Shown one piece after another: positions 46,947 to 54,725 of a stretch of DNA of 64,000 bases. Position numbers and translations under genes: made by a program. This DNA is from Cupriavidus taiwanensis (GTDB lineage: Bacteria; Pseudomonadota; Gammaproteobacteria; Burkholderiales; Burkholderiaceae): positions 2,956,894 to 3,020,893 of the forward strand of contig NZ_LT977070.1 of the NCBI RefSeq assembly GCF_900250075.1. The letters are read 5' to 3'. The notes below the pieces were generated by a model. The model was not told the origin of the DNA. It made no database searches and was given only the letters and a program-made list of their open reading frames with translations. How positions within the stretch are numbered: position 1 is the first letter of the stretch; each line of letters opens with the position of its first letter.

Positions 46947-47888
46947 ATGAACTTGCACCAGTTTCGCTTCGTGCGGGAAGCCGTCCGGCAGAACTACAAC
47001 CTGACCGAGGCAGCTAAAGCGCTATATACGTCACAACCCGGCGTATCCAAGGCCATCATCGAGCTGGAAGAAGAACTCGGCGTCGACATCTTCACGCGCC
47101 ACGGCAAGCGCATCCGCAGCCTGACCGAGCCCGGGCGCCGCATCCTCAGCTCGGTCGAGAAGATCCTGCAGGAGGTGGAAAGCCTGAAGCGCGTTGGCAT
47201 GGACTATGCGGCACAGGACCAGGGCAACTTCACCATTGCCACCACGCACACCCAGGCGCGCTATGCGCTGCCGCGCGTGATCAGCGAGTTCACCAAGCGC
47301 TACCCCAAGGTGCGGCTGTCGATCCAGCAGGGCAACCCGGCCCAGATCGCCGACATGCTGCTGCATGACCAGGCCGACATCGGCATCGCCACTGAAGGCA
47401 TCTCCAGCGACAAGAACCTGGTGTCGCTGCCGGGCTATCAGTGGACCCATATGGTGATTACGCCGCCCGAGCACCCTCTGCTGGAAAAGAAGCACCTGGC
47501 GCTGGAAGACCTGATGGGATACCCGCTGATCACCTACGATGCCAACTTCGCCGGGCGCACCAAGATCGACAAGGCCTTCGCGCTGCGCCACCTGGCGCCG
47601 GACATCGTGCTCGAGGCCATTGACGCGGACGTGATCAAGACCTATGTGGAGATCGGGCTGGGCGTGGGCATCGTCGCCGGCGTCGCCTATGATGCCGAGC
47701 GCGACCGCAACCTGCGCGGCATTGCCGCCGGGCACTTGTTCGGCAGCAACGTGACCCACCTGGCCGTCAAGCAGGGGGCCTACCTGCGCAGCTTTGTCTA
47801 CACCTTCATCGAACTGTTCTCGCCGACGCTCAACCGCAAGCTGGTCGAGCAGGCCATGTCCGGCGAACACGAAGCCTACGAACTCTGA
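46947..47888 (+). CDS. cysB: CysB-family LysR transcriptional regulator
   Basis: A 313-residue LysR regulator very close to CysB/Cbl in its start MNLHQFRFVREAVRQNYNLTE, which forms the winged-helix region, and in the ligand-domain phrase IATTHTQARYALPRVI. In CysB these residues hold sulfate or O-acetylserine-type effectors. The following LSIQQGNPAQIADML also matches. It is divergent from the reductive cys operon and is the likely activator. No clear Shine-Dalgarno sequence precedes its ATG. Telling CysB from the sulfonate regulators Cbl/SsuR would need a tree. Confidence 0.92.
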   Translation: MNLHQFRFVREAVRQNYNLTEAAKALYTSQPGVSKAIIELEEELGVDIFTRHGKRIRSLTEPGRRILSSVEKILQEVESLKRVGMDYAAQDQGNFTIATTHTQARYALPRVISEFTKRYPKVRLSIQQGNPAQIADMLLHDQADIGIATEGISSDKNLVSLPGYQWTHMVITPPEHPLLEKKHLALEDLMGYPLITYDANFAGRTKIDKAFALRHLAPDIVLEAIDADVIKTYVEIGLGVGIVAGVAYDAERDRNLRGIAAGHLFGSNVTHLAVKQGAYLRSFVYTFIELFSPTLNRKLVEQAMSGEHEAYEL

Positions 47889-47912
47889 GGCGGCCACCGC
47901 TGCCGCCCCACT

Positions 47913-47924
47913 CTAATAAGAAGT
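47913..47924. repeat. second copy of CTAATAAGAAGT
   Basis: This 12-base AT-rich word is the same as the one at 46910-46921 in the cysB/cys control region. Here it lies 51 bases before the methyltransferase start. It may be a regulator half-site. Confidence 0.5.
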
Positions 47925-47974
47925 CAATCCACGATGCCTGCCCTGCACATCCCAACCTGCCGTCCGGAGGTCCT

Positions 47975-49132
47975 GTGAGCGACCTGCCCCGCATCCACTG
48001 GACCGAAAACGGCGTCGAGCACAGCGCCGCCTGGCGCTCCGAGGCCGGCCTGCCGCCGCCGCGGCGCGTGGTCGTCGCCGACGACACCACCAGCGCCGAT
48101 ACCGCCTACCGCCTTGCCTGCGAAGGCACCGCACTGCTGTGGCGGGGCGATTTCCAGAACGCGCGCCAGTTGTTGAACGCGCTGGCGCGCCGCACCGAGC
48201 GCAAGCCCAAGAAGGCCAGCCGCCCCGGCCACAAGGCCCGGGACAAGAGCCAGGCCGCGTCGCCCACCGAGGCCTTCCACCTGCACCGGCTGGCGCAGTC
48301 GCAGCGCGCGCGCACGCTGGGCATGCTGCTGCTGCCGTTCGAGGCCGGCCACCAGATCCCGCTGCGCCGCGCGCCCGATGTGCAGGAAGCGTGCGAACAG
48401 GTCTACGGCCCGGCGGGCGAGCCCTACGTGGCCTCGCTGCGCGAGCTGCTGGGCATGATCGGCGCGTTCGAGTGGCGCAGGAAGGGCGTGGAGATCCCGG
48501 CGCTGGAAGACCGCATCCACCCGTGGTACGGCGTGTTTTCGCCGGTGCGCGGCGAGTACATCGACCTGGTCGCGGCCGAGCCGCTGCCTGCCACGACGCT
48601 GGCCTTCGATATCGGCACCGGCACCGGCGTGCTGGCCGCGGTGCTGGCCCGCCGCGGCGTGCAGCGCGTGGTGGCCACCGACCAGGACGCGCGCGCGCTG
48701 GCCTGCGCGCGCGAGAACATCGCCAGGCTCGGCTACACCGGGCAGGTCGAGGTGATCGAGGCCGACCTGTTTCCCGCCGGCCGCGCGCCGCTGGTGGTAT
48801 GCAACCCGCCGTGGGTGCCGGCACGGCCCAGTTCGCCGGTCGAGCGCGCCGTCTATGACCCCGACAGCGCCATGCTGCGCGGCTTCCTGCAAGGGCTGGC
48901 CGAGCACCTGGAACCGGGCGGCGAGGGCTGGCTGCTGCTGTCCGACCTGGCCGAGCACCTGGGCCTGCGCCAACGCGACGAACTGACGGGCTGGATCGAG
49001 GCGGCCGGGCTGAAGGTGCTGGGCCGTTCCGACATCCGCCCGCGCCACCCGCGCGCGGCCGATGCGGCCGACCCGCTGCACGCGGCGCGCTCGGCAGAAG
49101 TGACCTCGCTCTGGCGCCTGGGCGTGCGCTAA
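47975..49132 (+). CDS. class I SAM-dependent methyltransferase (PrmC/RsmC-like small-domain type)
   Basis: A 385-residue methyltransferase. The SAM-binding motif LAFDIGTGTGVLAAVLARRG is at about residues 209-228 and the catalytic motif VCNPPWVPA is near residue 278. The NPPW motif is typical of enzymes methylating glutamine amides or exocyclic base nitrogens. The first 190 residues form a separate domain (basic stretch KPKKASRPGHKARDKS), possibly for RNA or protein binding. The GTG start at 47975 is backed by GGAGG five bases upstream. It stands alone after cysB. The substrate is not known. Confidence 0.82.
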   Translation: MSDLPRIHWTENGVEHSAAWRSEAGLPPPRRVVVADDTTSADTAYRLACEGTALLWRGDFQNARQLLNALARRTERKPKKASRPGHKARDKSQAASPTEAFHLHRLAQSQRARTLGMLLLPFEAGHQIPLRRAPDVQEACEQVYGPAGEPYVASLRELLGMIGAFEWRRKGVEIPALEDRIHPWYGVFSPVRGEYIDLVAAEPLPATTLAFDIGTGTGVLAAVLARRGVQRVVATDQDARALACARENIARLGYTGQVEVIEADLFPAGRAPLVVCNPPWVPARPSSPVERAVYDPDSAMLRGFLQGLAEHLEPGGEGWLLLSDLAEHLGLRQRDELTGWIEAAGLKVLGRSDIRPRHPRAADAADPLHAARSAEVTSLWRLGVR

Positions 49133-49221
49133 GGCTGCTAAAGCCGCTGCCGCCGGGCCACGGTGCCCCGCCGGCCGAGTTCGGCTATCCTTTCCCGTCA
49201 CATATAAGAACGGAGGAGACC

Positions 49222-50385
49222 ATGCTGAAGCTGCCCCTGCGCCCCCTGCTGCTTGCCGGCGCGCTGTTCGTCGCCGGCGCCGCGCATGCCGACATCCGCG
49301 TCGGCATCGATGTGTCCACCACCGGGCCGGCCGCCTCGATCGGCATCCCGTCCAAGAACACCGTGCTGATGTGGCCGCAGACGCTGGGCGGCCAGAAGGC
49401 GCACTACATCATCCTGGACGACGGCACCGACCCGGCCGCCGCAGTGCGCAACGTGCGCAAGCTGATCTCCGAGGAAAAGGTCGACGTGATCGTCGGCCCC
49501 AACATCACGCCCACCGCGATCGCCGCGCTCGACGCCGTGGCCGAGGGCGAGACCCCGATGGTGGCGCTGGCCGCCTCGGCCGCCATCGTCGAGCCGCAGA
49601 CCGACGCCAAGCGCCGATGGGCCTTCAAGATGCCGCAGAACGACTCGCACATGGCCACCGTGCTGACCGAGTACATGAGCAACCGCGGCGTGCGCACGGT
49701 CGGCTTTATCGGCTTTGCCGACGCCTATGGCGAAAGCTGGTGGCGGGAGTTCTCGAAGCTGGCCGAGCTGCGCAAGATCCGGGTGGTGGCCAACGAGCGC
49801 TTCTCGCGCAACGACACCTCGGTCACCGGGCAGGTGCTCAAGCTGATGGCGGCCAACCCGGACGCGATCCTGATCGCCGGCGCCGGCACGCCGTCGGTGC
49901 TGCCGCAGAAGACGCTGGGCGAGCGCGGCTACAAGGGCAAGGTCTACCAGACCCATGGCATCGCCACCTGGGACTTCCTGCGCATGGGCGGCAAGGACGT
50001 CGAAGGCACGCTGTTCCCGACCGGGCCGGTGGTGGTCGCGCGCCAGCTGCCCGAGAGCCATCCGGTGCGCAAGGTGGCGCTGGACTTCGTCAATCGCTAC
50101 GAAGCAAAGTACGGCGCCGACAGCGTGACGCAGTTCGCCGGAGATGCCTGGGGCGCATGGATGCTGCTCGACGACGCCGCCCGCCGCGCGCTGAAGACCG
50201 GCGCCCAGCCCGGCACGCGCGAGTTCCGCGCGGCCATGCGCGACGCGCTGGAGACCACCACCAATCTCACCATCCCCAACGGCGTGATGAACCTGAACCC
50301 GAAGGACCACCAGGGCTTCGACCAGCGTTCGCGCGTGATGGGGGTGATCCGCAACGGCAAGTTCGCCTATGCGGGCGACAAGTAG
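49222..50385 (+). CDS. branched-chain amino acid-type ABC periplasmic receptor
   Basis: A 387-residue LivK-family receptor. The signal peptide ends near AHA (residue 23), followed by DIRVGIDVSTTGPAASIGIP at the mature start. Ligand-fold phrases include VDVIVGPNITPTAIAALDAV and VGFIGFADAYGESWWREFSKL. The RBS GGAGGAG is strong. No permease or ATPase genes are adjacent; the next gene is a dehydrogenase 44 bases downstream. It is probably an orphan receptor using a transporter encoded elsewhere, and its ligand is unknown. Confidence 0.9.
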   Translation: MLKLPLRPLLLAGALFVAGAAHADIRVGIDVSTTGPAASIGIPSKNTVLMWPQTLGGQKAHYIILDDGTDPAAAVRNVRKLISEEKVDVIVGPNITPTAIAALDAVAEGETPMVALAASAAIVEPQTDAKRRWAFKMPQNDSHMATVLTEYMSNRGVRTVGFIGFADAYGESWWREFSKLAELRKIRVVANERFSRNDTSVTGQVLKLMAANPDAILIAGAGTPSVLPQKTLGERGYKGKVYQTHGIATWDFLRMGGKDVEGTLFPTGPVVVARQLPESHPVRKVALDFVNRYEAKYGADSVTQFAGDAWGAWMLLDDAARRALKTGAQPGTREFRAAMRDALETTTNLTIPNGVMNLNPKDHQGFDQRSRVMGVIRNGKFAYAGDK

Positions 50386-50429
50386 CCCGCCGCATCAATG
50401 CAACAACGCATCAGGAAAGGAAGCATGGC

Positions 50430-51311
50430 ATGAGCACCACTCCCACCCCCGTCACCGTCGCCTTTATCGGCGTGGGCGCCATGGGCTCGCACATGGTGCG
50501 CCACCTGCTGGCCGCCGGCCACACCGTGCGCGCCTTCGTGCGCCGCCCGGAAGCCGCCGAGGCCGCGCGCGCGCTGGGGGCAGAACCGTTCTTCACGCCC
50601 GCCGAGGCGGCGCGCGGCGCCAGCGTGGTCTTCACCAACGTGACCTCGTCCGAAGACGTGCGCGAGGTGCTGCTGGGCGCGCAGGGCGTGATCCACGGGG
50701 CCGCGCCCGGCACCATCTGCGTCGACCACAGCACCATCTCGCCCATCGTCACGCGCGAAATCGCCGCGGCGCTGGCCGCGCGCGGCATCGAGGCGCTGGA
50801 CTGCCCGGTCTCGGGCGGCACCATGGGCGCCGAGGCCGGCACGCTGACCATCATGGTCGGCGGCAAGGCCGAGATGCTGGAACGCGTGCGCCCGCTGCTC
50901 GAGCTGCTCGGCAAGACCATCACCCATATCGGCGACCACGGCGCGGGCCAGGTCGCCAAGCTGTGCAACCAGATTGCCCAGGTGGTCAATATCGAAGGCA
51001 TTGCCGAAGCGATGCGCTTTGCCGCCGCGCAGCAGGTCGATACCGGCCGCGTGTTCGAAGCCATGGCGACCGGCATGGCCGGCAGCCGCATGCTCGACCT
51101 GATGGGTCCCAAGATGGTGGCGCGCAACTTTGCCGCGGGCATCGAGGCGCGGCTGCACGACAAGGACTTCGGTCTGGCGCGCGACATCGCCGAGGAAATC
51201 GGCCTGGAACTGCCGGCGATGCAGGCCACCTCGGCGCAACTGCGCGCCCTGATGGCCAGGGGCTGGGGCAAGGACGATACCTCGTCGCTGCTGCGCGTGC
51301 TGGAGGACTGA
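50430..51311 (+). CDS. beta-hydroxyacid dehydrogenase (3-hydroxyisobutyrate dehydrogenase family)
   Basis: A 293-residue NAD(P)-dependent dehydrogenase. The Rossmann start VAFIGVGAMGSHMVRHLLA is at residues 9-27, the substrate-binding motif DCPVSGGTMGAEAGTLTIMV is near 120, and the catalytic lysine is in GAGQVAKLCNQI at about residue 172. The family includes 3-hydroxyisobutyrate, tartronate semialdehyde and glyoxylate reductases, so the exact substrate is open. Association with a branched-chain-type receptor is consistent with valine breakdown but is not proof. AGGAAAGGA precedes the start. Confidence 0.88.
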   Translation: MSTTPTPVTVAFIGVGAMGSHMVRHLLAAGHTVRAFVRRPEAAEAARALGAEPFFTPAEAARGASVVFTNVTSSEDVREVLLGAQGVIHGAAPGTICVDHSTISPIVTREIAAALAARGIEALDCPVSGGTMGAEAGTLTIMVGGKAEMLERVRPLLELLGKTITHIGDHGAGQVAKLCNQIAQVVNIEGIAEAMRFAAAQQVDTGRVFEAMATGMAGSRMLDLMGPKMVARNFAAGIEARLHDKDFGLARDIAEEIGLELPAMQATSAQLRALMARGWGKDDTSSLLRVLED

Positions 51312-51332
51312 GGCGCTGGCGCGCGCCGGGGC

Positions 51333-52253
51333 TCAGCGCTCCACCAGCCGCAGCACCGCTTGCGTCAGCGCGCCGTCCGCGCTGGCCAGGCTGTCCAGCA
51401 CGTTGAAATGATGGCAGTCCGGCAGCACCAGGTCGCTCGCCGCCGGATGCGCCACCTTGGCCGGCCACGCCGCGCGGATCAGCGCATGCTGGCGGTGGTA
51501 TTCGGCCGCCTCCAGCTCGCCCACGGCGATCGCCAGTGGCGCATCGCCGGCGGGGGCCATGTACGCGGGCGACAGCCGCGCGACATCGGCTTCCGATAAC
51601 TTCAGGTCGCACTGCAGGAAGGCCGCGCGTCGCAGCGGCTCCAGGTCGTACAGCCCGCTGACCGAGAGCCCGCCCCGGATCAGCCCTGCAGGCAGGTCGG
51701 CTCCGAACTGCGGCCAGCGCGCGGCCATCAGCATCGCCACCAGGTGGCCGCCCACCGAATGCCCCGCCACGAACAGCCGCTGCGGGTCATGGCCGAGACG
51801 GTCCGCCTGCCGATACAGCCAGGCCACGCTGCGCAGCACCTGCTGCACGATCTCCGGCACCGTCGCCGCCGGCACCAGCGTGTAGTTGACCACGGCCACC
51901 GACACCCCCAGCGCCGGCAGCGCGCCGGCGACGAAGCTGTGGTCGTGCTTGTCCAGCGCGCGGTAATAGCCGCCGTGCACGAACACCAGCAGCGGCGGCA
52001 AGGCGCCGTTGGCGCGCTGCGCGGGAAAGTAGTCCAGGGTCTCGCCCGACGCATGGCGCGAGTCCGCGCCGGCATAGCTCAGGTCCGCCAGGAACGCCCT
52101 GCGCCCGCGCACCTGCGCGGACCACTGCGCCCAGCGCGCAAGATGGGCCGGGTTGTCCGGCACATTGGCGCGGTTGTTGTACTCGCGGTCATAGAAGGCG
52201 GGGTCCTGCGAAGGCAGGCTGGCAAGGCGCGCAAGCAAGTCTGGGTCGGTCAT
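51333..52253 (-). CDS. alpha/beta hydrolase, kynurenine-formamidase-like esterase
   Basis: A 306-residue esterase-type hydrolase. The oxyanion motif is FVHGGYYRALDKHDHSF (about residue 91), the nucleophile serine is in VAGHSVGGHLVAML (about residue 165), and the acid/base residues appear as ELEAAEYHRQ and PDCHHFNVLD near the C terminus. The N terminus (YDREYNNRANVPD) is typical of the arylformamidase-like branch. It converges with the dehydrogenase gene and is monocistronic. The physiological substrate is not evident. Confidence 0.85.
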   Translation of the reverse strand: MTDPDLLARLASLPSQDPAFYDREYNNRANVPDNPAHLARWAQWSAQVRGRRAFLADLSYAGADSRHASGETLDYFPAQRANGALPPLLVFVHGGYYRALDKHDHSFVAGALPALGVSVAVVNYTLVPAATVPEIVQQVLRSVAWLYRQADRLGHDPQRLFVAGHSVGGHLVAMLMAARWPQFGADLPAGLIRGGLSVSGLYDLEPLRRAAFLQCDLKLSEADVARLSPAYMAPAGDAPLAIAVGELEAAEYHRQHALIRAAWPAKVAHPAASDLVLPDCHHFNVLDSLASADGALTQAVLRLVER

Positions 52254-52348
52254 GGCGGTCGGGATCGGCGCAATCGGTACGGTTGGCGGGCGCAGGACTG
52301 GTCGCCATGCTACCGGATTTGCGAGGCCCGGGACCGGCCCGGCGCCGG

Positions 52349-52377
52349 TTGTCCGGGAGCAGGATTTCCGGCATAAT
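52349..52377 (+). promoter_or_regulatory. promoter of the tRNA-Leu gene
   Basis: TTGTCC (52349-52354), a 17-base spacer and CATAAT (52372-52377) give an expected start about 35 bases before the tRNA. Confidence 0.6.
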
Positions 52378-52418
52378 CCCGGGCTCAGCCCGGCATCGGT
52401 TCCGATGCCGTCACACCT

Positions 52419-52503
52419 GCCCGGGTGGTGAAACAGGTAGACGCAGGGGACTCAAAATCCCCCGCCGCAAGGCGTGTCGGTTCGAGTCCGACCCCGGGCA
52501 CCA
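52419..52503 (+). tRNA. tRNA-Leu (anticodon CAA)
   Basis: An 85-base class II tRNA. The acceptor stem GCCCGGG/CCCGGGC closes it, the anticodon loop is CTCAAAA with anticodon CAA (reads UUG), and there is a long variable arm and a T loop TTCGAGTCC. The 3' CCA is encoded. The genes right after it look accessory, so this tRNA may have served as an insertion site. Confidence 0.96.
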
Positions 52504-52568
52504 GACTCCTTCCCTGCCAAAGCTCGCAGCCAAAAAGCCGTCCACCTCAGGCCGGCTCCTGCCCGGGC

Positions 52569-52709
52569 TCAGACCTCGATTTCCTCTAGCTTGTGCGTCT
52601 TCAGCCAGTCGCGCACCAGGACATTGAGCCTCGTTTGCCAGCGCGGTCCGCTTGCCTTCAACGCCTCGAGAACATCGTCATCGAGGCGTACCGCCGTGGC
52701 AGTCTTCAG
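52569..52709 (-). pseudogene. remnant of a BrnA-type antitoxin gene
   Basis: A 46-codon open stretch ending at TGA 52569-52571 encodes a helical segment with VRLDDDVLEALKASGPRWQ followed by TRLNVLVRDWLKTH, the C-terminal ribbon-helix part of BrnA antitoxins. The frame continues upstream without a start codon into the end of the HigA-like gene, so the N-terminal half of BrnA is missing and there is no BrnT partner. It appears to be a truncated relic joined to the newer toxin-antitoxin pair. An unusual start codon making a small protein cannot be ruled out. Confidence 0.7.
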
Positions 52710-53020
52710 GTCGCGTGAGCAGATGTGTTCAATGGCTGCACCGCCAGCCGCATTCCCATCGCCTCGAGAATGGCCGACAGGCTGCTGAGCGCCGGATTGC
52801 CCTTTGGCGACAGCGTGCGATAGAGCTGGGTAGGATTCAGGTGCGCCCGCTCGGCCACGGCCTGAACACCGCCAAAGGCCTGCGCCATCTGGCGCAGCAC
52901 GACCAGCAACTCTGCCTGGTCACCATCGGCCAGGATGCCATTGATGACCTCCAGCGCCAGAGCCGGATCGCTGTGGTACAGCTCGGCCATCGCCTCGTCA
53001 TGGGGCCTGCTTCTCATCAT
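52706..53020 (-). CDS. HigA-like antitoxin (addiction module antidote, HTH)
   Basis: A 104-residue helix-turn-helix protein of the addiction-module antidote family. The DNA-binding part contains QAFGGVQAVAERAHLNPTQL and the next phrase YRTLSPKGNPALSSLSAIL, followed by MGMRLAVQPL. The N-terminal part (DEAMAELYHSDPALALEVIN) resembles toxin-binding regions of this family. The ATG at 53020 overlaps the toxin gene end by 23 bases, giving toxin-first (HigBA) order. It should neutralise the toxin and repress the operon. Confidence 0.87.
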   Translation of the reverse strand: MMRSRPHDEAMAELYHSDPALALEVINGILADGDQAELLVVLRQMAQAFGGVQAVAERAHLNPTQLYRTLSPKGNPALSSLSAILEAMGMRLAVQPLNTSAHAT

Positions 53021-53348
53021 CCGATCTCCGTTGCCAGTCCTGCCAACAGCCCACCGCTCGGGCGATATCCGCGTCCTGCGTCCGCTTGTCGCCACCACAC
53101 AGGAGCAGCACCACGCGATGACCGGACACGGAGCAATAAACCCGATAGCCCGGCCCGACGTCGATGCGCAACTCCCACACGCCGTCACGGCAGAACTTGT
53201 GATCGCCGAAATTGCCCAACTCGACCCGGGCCACCCGGCGAATCACCGCCACCTTGGCCTGGCTGTCACGCAGCCGCCGAAGCCAGTCCAGGTAGAGATC
53301 CTGATGCTCGCCCGGCGTCAAGTAGTGCTCGATTCGGTAGAGATTCAT
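52998..53348 (-). CDS. HigB/RelE-like toxin (addiction module killer protein)
   Basis: A 116-residue ParE/RelE-superfamily toxin. Family phrases are LYLDWLRRLRDSQAKVAVIRR, RVELGNFGDHKFCRDGVWEL and RIDVGPGYRVYCSVSGHRVV, each cut from one continuous domain, then LLLCGGDKRTQDADI. Members typically cleave mRNA at ribosomes or inhibit gyrase; which one cannot be read here. It is the first gene of the pair and has a palindromic operator immediately before its ATG. The DNA around it is more AT-rich than the flanks, consistent with horizontal acquisition. Confidence 0.87.
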   Translation of the reverse strand: MNLYRIEHYLTPGEHQDLYLDWLRRLRDSQAKVAVIRRVARVELGNFGDHKFCRDGVWELRIDVGPGYRVYCSVSGHRVVLLLCGGDKRTQDADIARAVGCWQDWQRRSDDEKQAP

Positions 53349-53349
53349 T

Positions 53350-53365
53350 TTCGTCTATAAACGAA
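53350..53365. promoter_or_regulatory. operator palindrome of the toxin-antitoxin pair
   Basis: TTCGTCTATAAACGAA (TTCGT and ACGAA arms) ends two bases before the toxin ATG and contains TATAGA on the minus strand, a likely -10. A site in this position suits autoregulation by the antitoxin complex. Confidence 0.5.
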
Positions 53366-53565
53366 TAAAGATCAAGCCACCGACTCGGGCATTGCTGAGG
53401 CCCGCTTTGGATATTCGCCCTGTCACCAGCCGGTTCGGTCACATCGCTTATACCTCCAATGCCTTCCGACCGACGTTTCAAGGTGTGTCGGACAGCGCCC
53501 ACTGGTGCCCCGGGGCGTGGCTTCCTATCCTATGGCATTGCCCTCCCATCAACCCCGGAGCGACC

Positions 53566-54309
53566 ATGAGCCGACTGACCCTATCCGCCCTCGCCTGCGC
53601 CACGCTGCTGGCCGGCTGTGCCGGCGCCAACATGGAAAGCCTGACCCAGGCGGGCGGCAGCCTGTTCACCGCCGCCACGCTGTCGGACAGCAACGTGAAA
53701 ACACTGTCGGACCAGTCCTGCGCCGAGATGGACAAGAAGAACACCATCGCGCCGGCCGGCAGCACCTATGCGCGGCGGCTGGCCACCGTGATGAGCGGCC
53801 TGGGCAATACCGGGCTGCCGCTCGATGCCAAGGTCTACATGACCAAGGACATCAATGCCTGGGCCATGGCCAACGGCTGCGTGCGCGTCTACAGCGGGCT
53901 GATGGACCTGCTCAGCGACGACGAGGTGCGTGGCGTGGTCGGCCACGAGATCGGCCATGTGGCGCTGGGCCACACCAAGGCGGCGATGCAGGTGGCCTAC
54001 ACCGCGGCCGCGGCGCGCGGCTTGCTGGGGTCGACTGGCATCGCTTCGCTGACGGCGCTGTCGTCGTCGCAGATCGGCGCGCTGGCCGAGCAGTTCGTCA
54101 ATGCACAGTTCTCGCAGCGCCAGGAAACCGCGGCCGACGATTACTCCTTCGACCTGCTGACGAAGAACGGCGCCAACCGCCAGGCGCTGGCATCGGCGTT
54201 CCGCAAGATGTCGCAACTCGATGGCGGGCAATCGAGCATGCTGAGTTCGCACCCCGGTTCGCTCGAGCGCGCCAAGCATATCGAAGCACGCCTGGCCGGC
54301 GGGCGCTGA
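53566..54309 (+). CDS. M48 family metalloprotease lipoprotein
   Basis: A 247-residue predicted lipoprotein with lipobox LAGC (Cys18) after a short signal peptide. The M48 zinc site is VGHEIGHVALGH (about residues 125-136), with the third ligand in RQETAADDYSFDLL. It resembles the LoiP/YcaL group of outer-membrane-associated proteases that remove damaged envelope proteins. The ATG at 53566 follows GGAG. It is a single-gene unit following the toxin-antitoxin region and differs from the membrane M48 at 30.2 kb. Confidence 0.9.
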   Translation: MSRLTLSALACATLLAGCAGANMESLTQAGGSLFTAATLSDSNVKTLSDQSCAEMDKKNTIAPAGSTYARRLATVMSGLGNTGLPLDAKVYMTKDINAWAMANGCVRVYSGLMDLLSDDEVRGVVGHEIGHVALGHTKAAMQVAYTAAAARGLLGSTGIASLTALSSSQIGALAEQFVNAQFSQRQETAADDYSFDLLTKNGANRQALASAFRKMSQLDGGQSSMLSSHPGSLERAKHIEARLAGGR

Positions 54310-54725
54310 GCGCGGCGCATTCCTCGCTGCCGCCGCACCCGTACGGGTGAGGCGGCACCCTCCCTAAGGCGGGTGCGCGCCGTGCTTTGGCGCGCCGCCA
54401 TCGAGTCCGCTACCGCGAGCCGCGCGACCCCGCGCGCGCATTGTTGACCGCGTTTAATTCGCCGACAAAAGCTTTCACTACGCCGCCCCCGGAGCGGCAG
54501 AGATAATCCTTTCGCTGCCTCGACACGGCCATGCCGTCGCACGTGCTGCCTGCGTGCCGACACCGCAAACGGCCAGCGTCGCCACGCTCGCCCTCGCCCG
54601 GGCCGGTATGCCGCGCCACGCACCGCGGCCCCTGCGCGCGCGCCGCCTGCGAGGCCGAGCCCCAGCGCCCCCACGCCCGGATGCCACAACTCGCCCAACC
54701 TGCCTCACTCGTTCAGGAGCCTTCG
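54310..54725. other. 416-base intergenic region before aspT
   Basis: No gene is apparent. A perfect palindrome CACCCGTACGGGTG (54336-54349) lies just past the protease gene and may be a weak terminator. GATAAT at 54502-54507 is a possible -10 but has no good -35. The long leader before aspT may carry regulation that I cannot identify. Confidence 0.4.

Noticed and set aside
52378..52572. CCCGGGCTCAG on both sides of tRNA-Leu as possible attachment repeats
   Set aside because: The 11-base GC-rich word is close to the tRNA acceptor sequence and to local palindromes, and there is no integrase or tRNA 3'-end duplicate. Chance is the simpler explanation.
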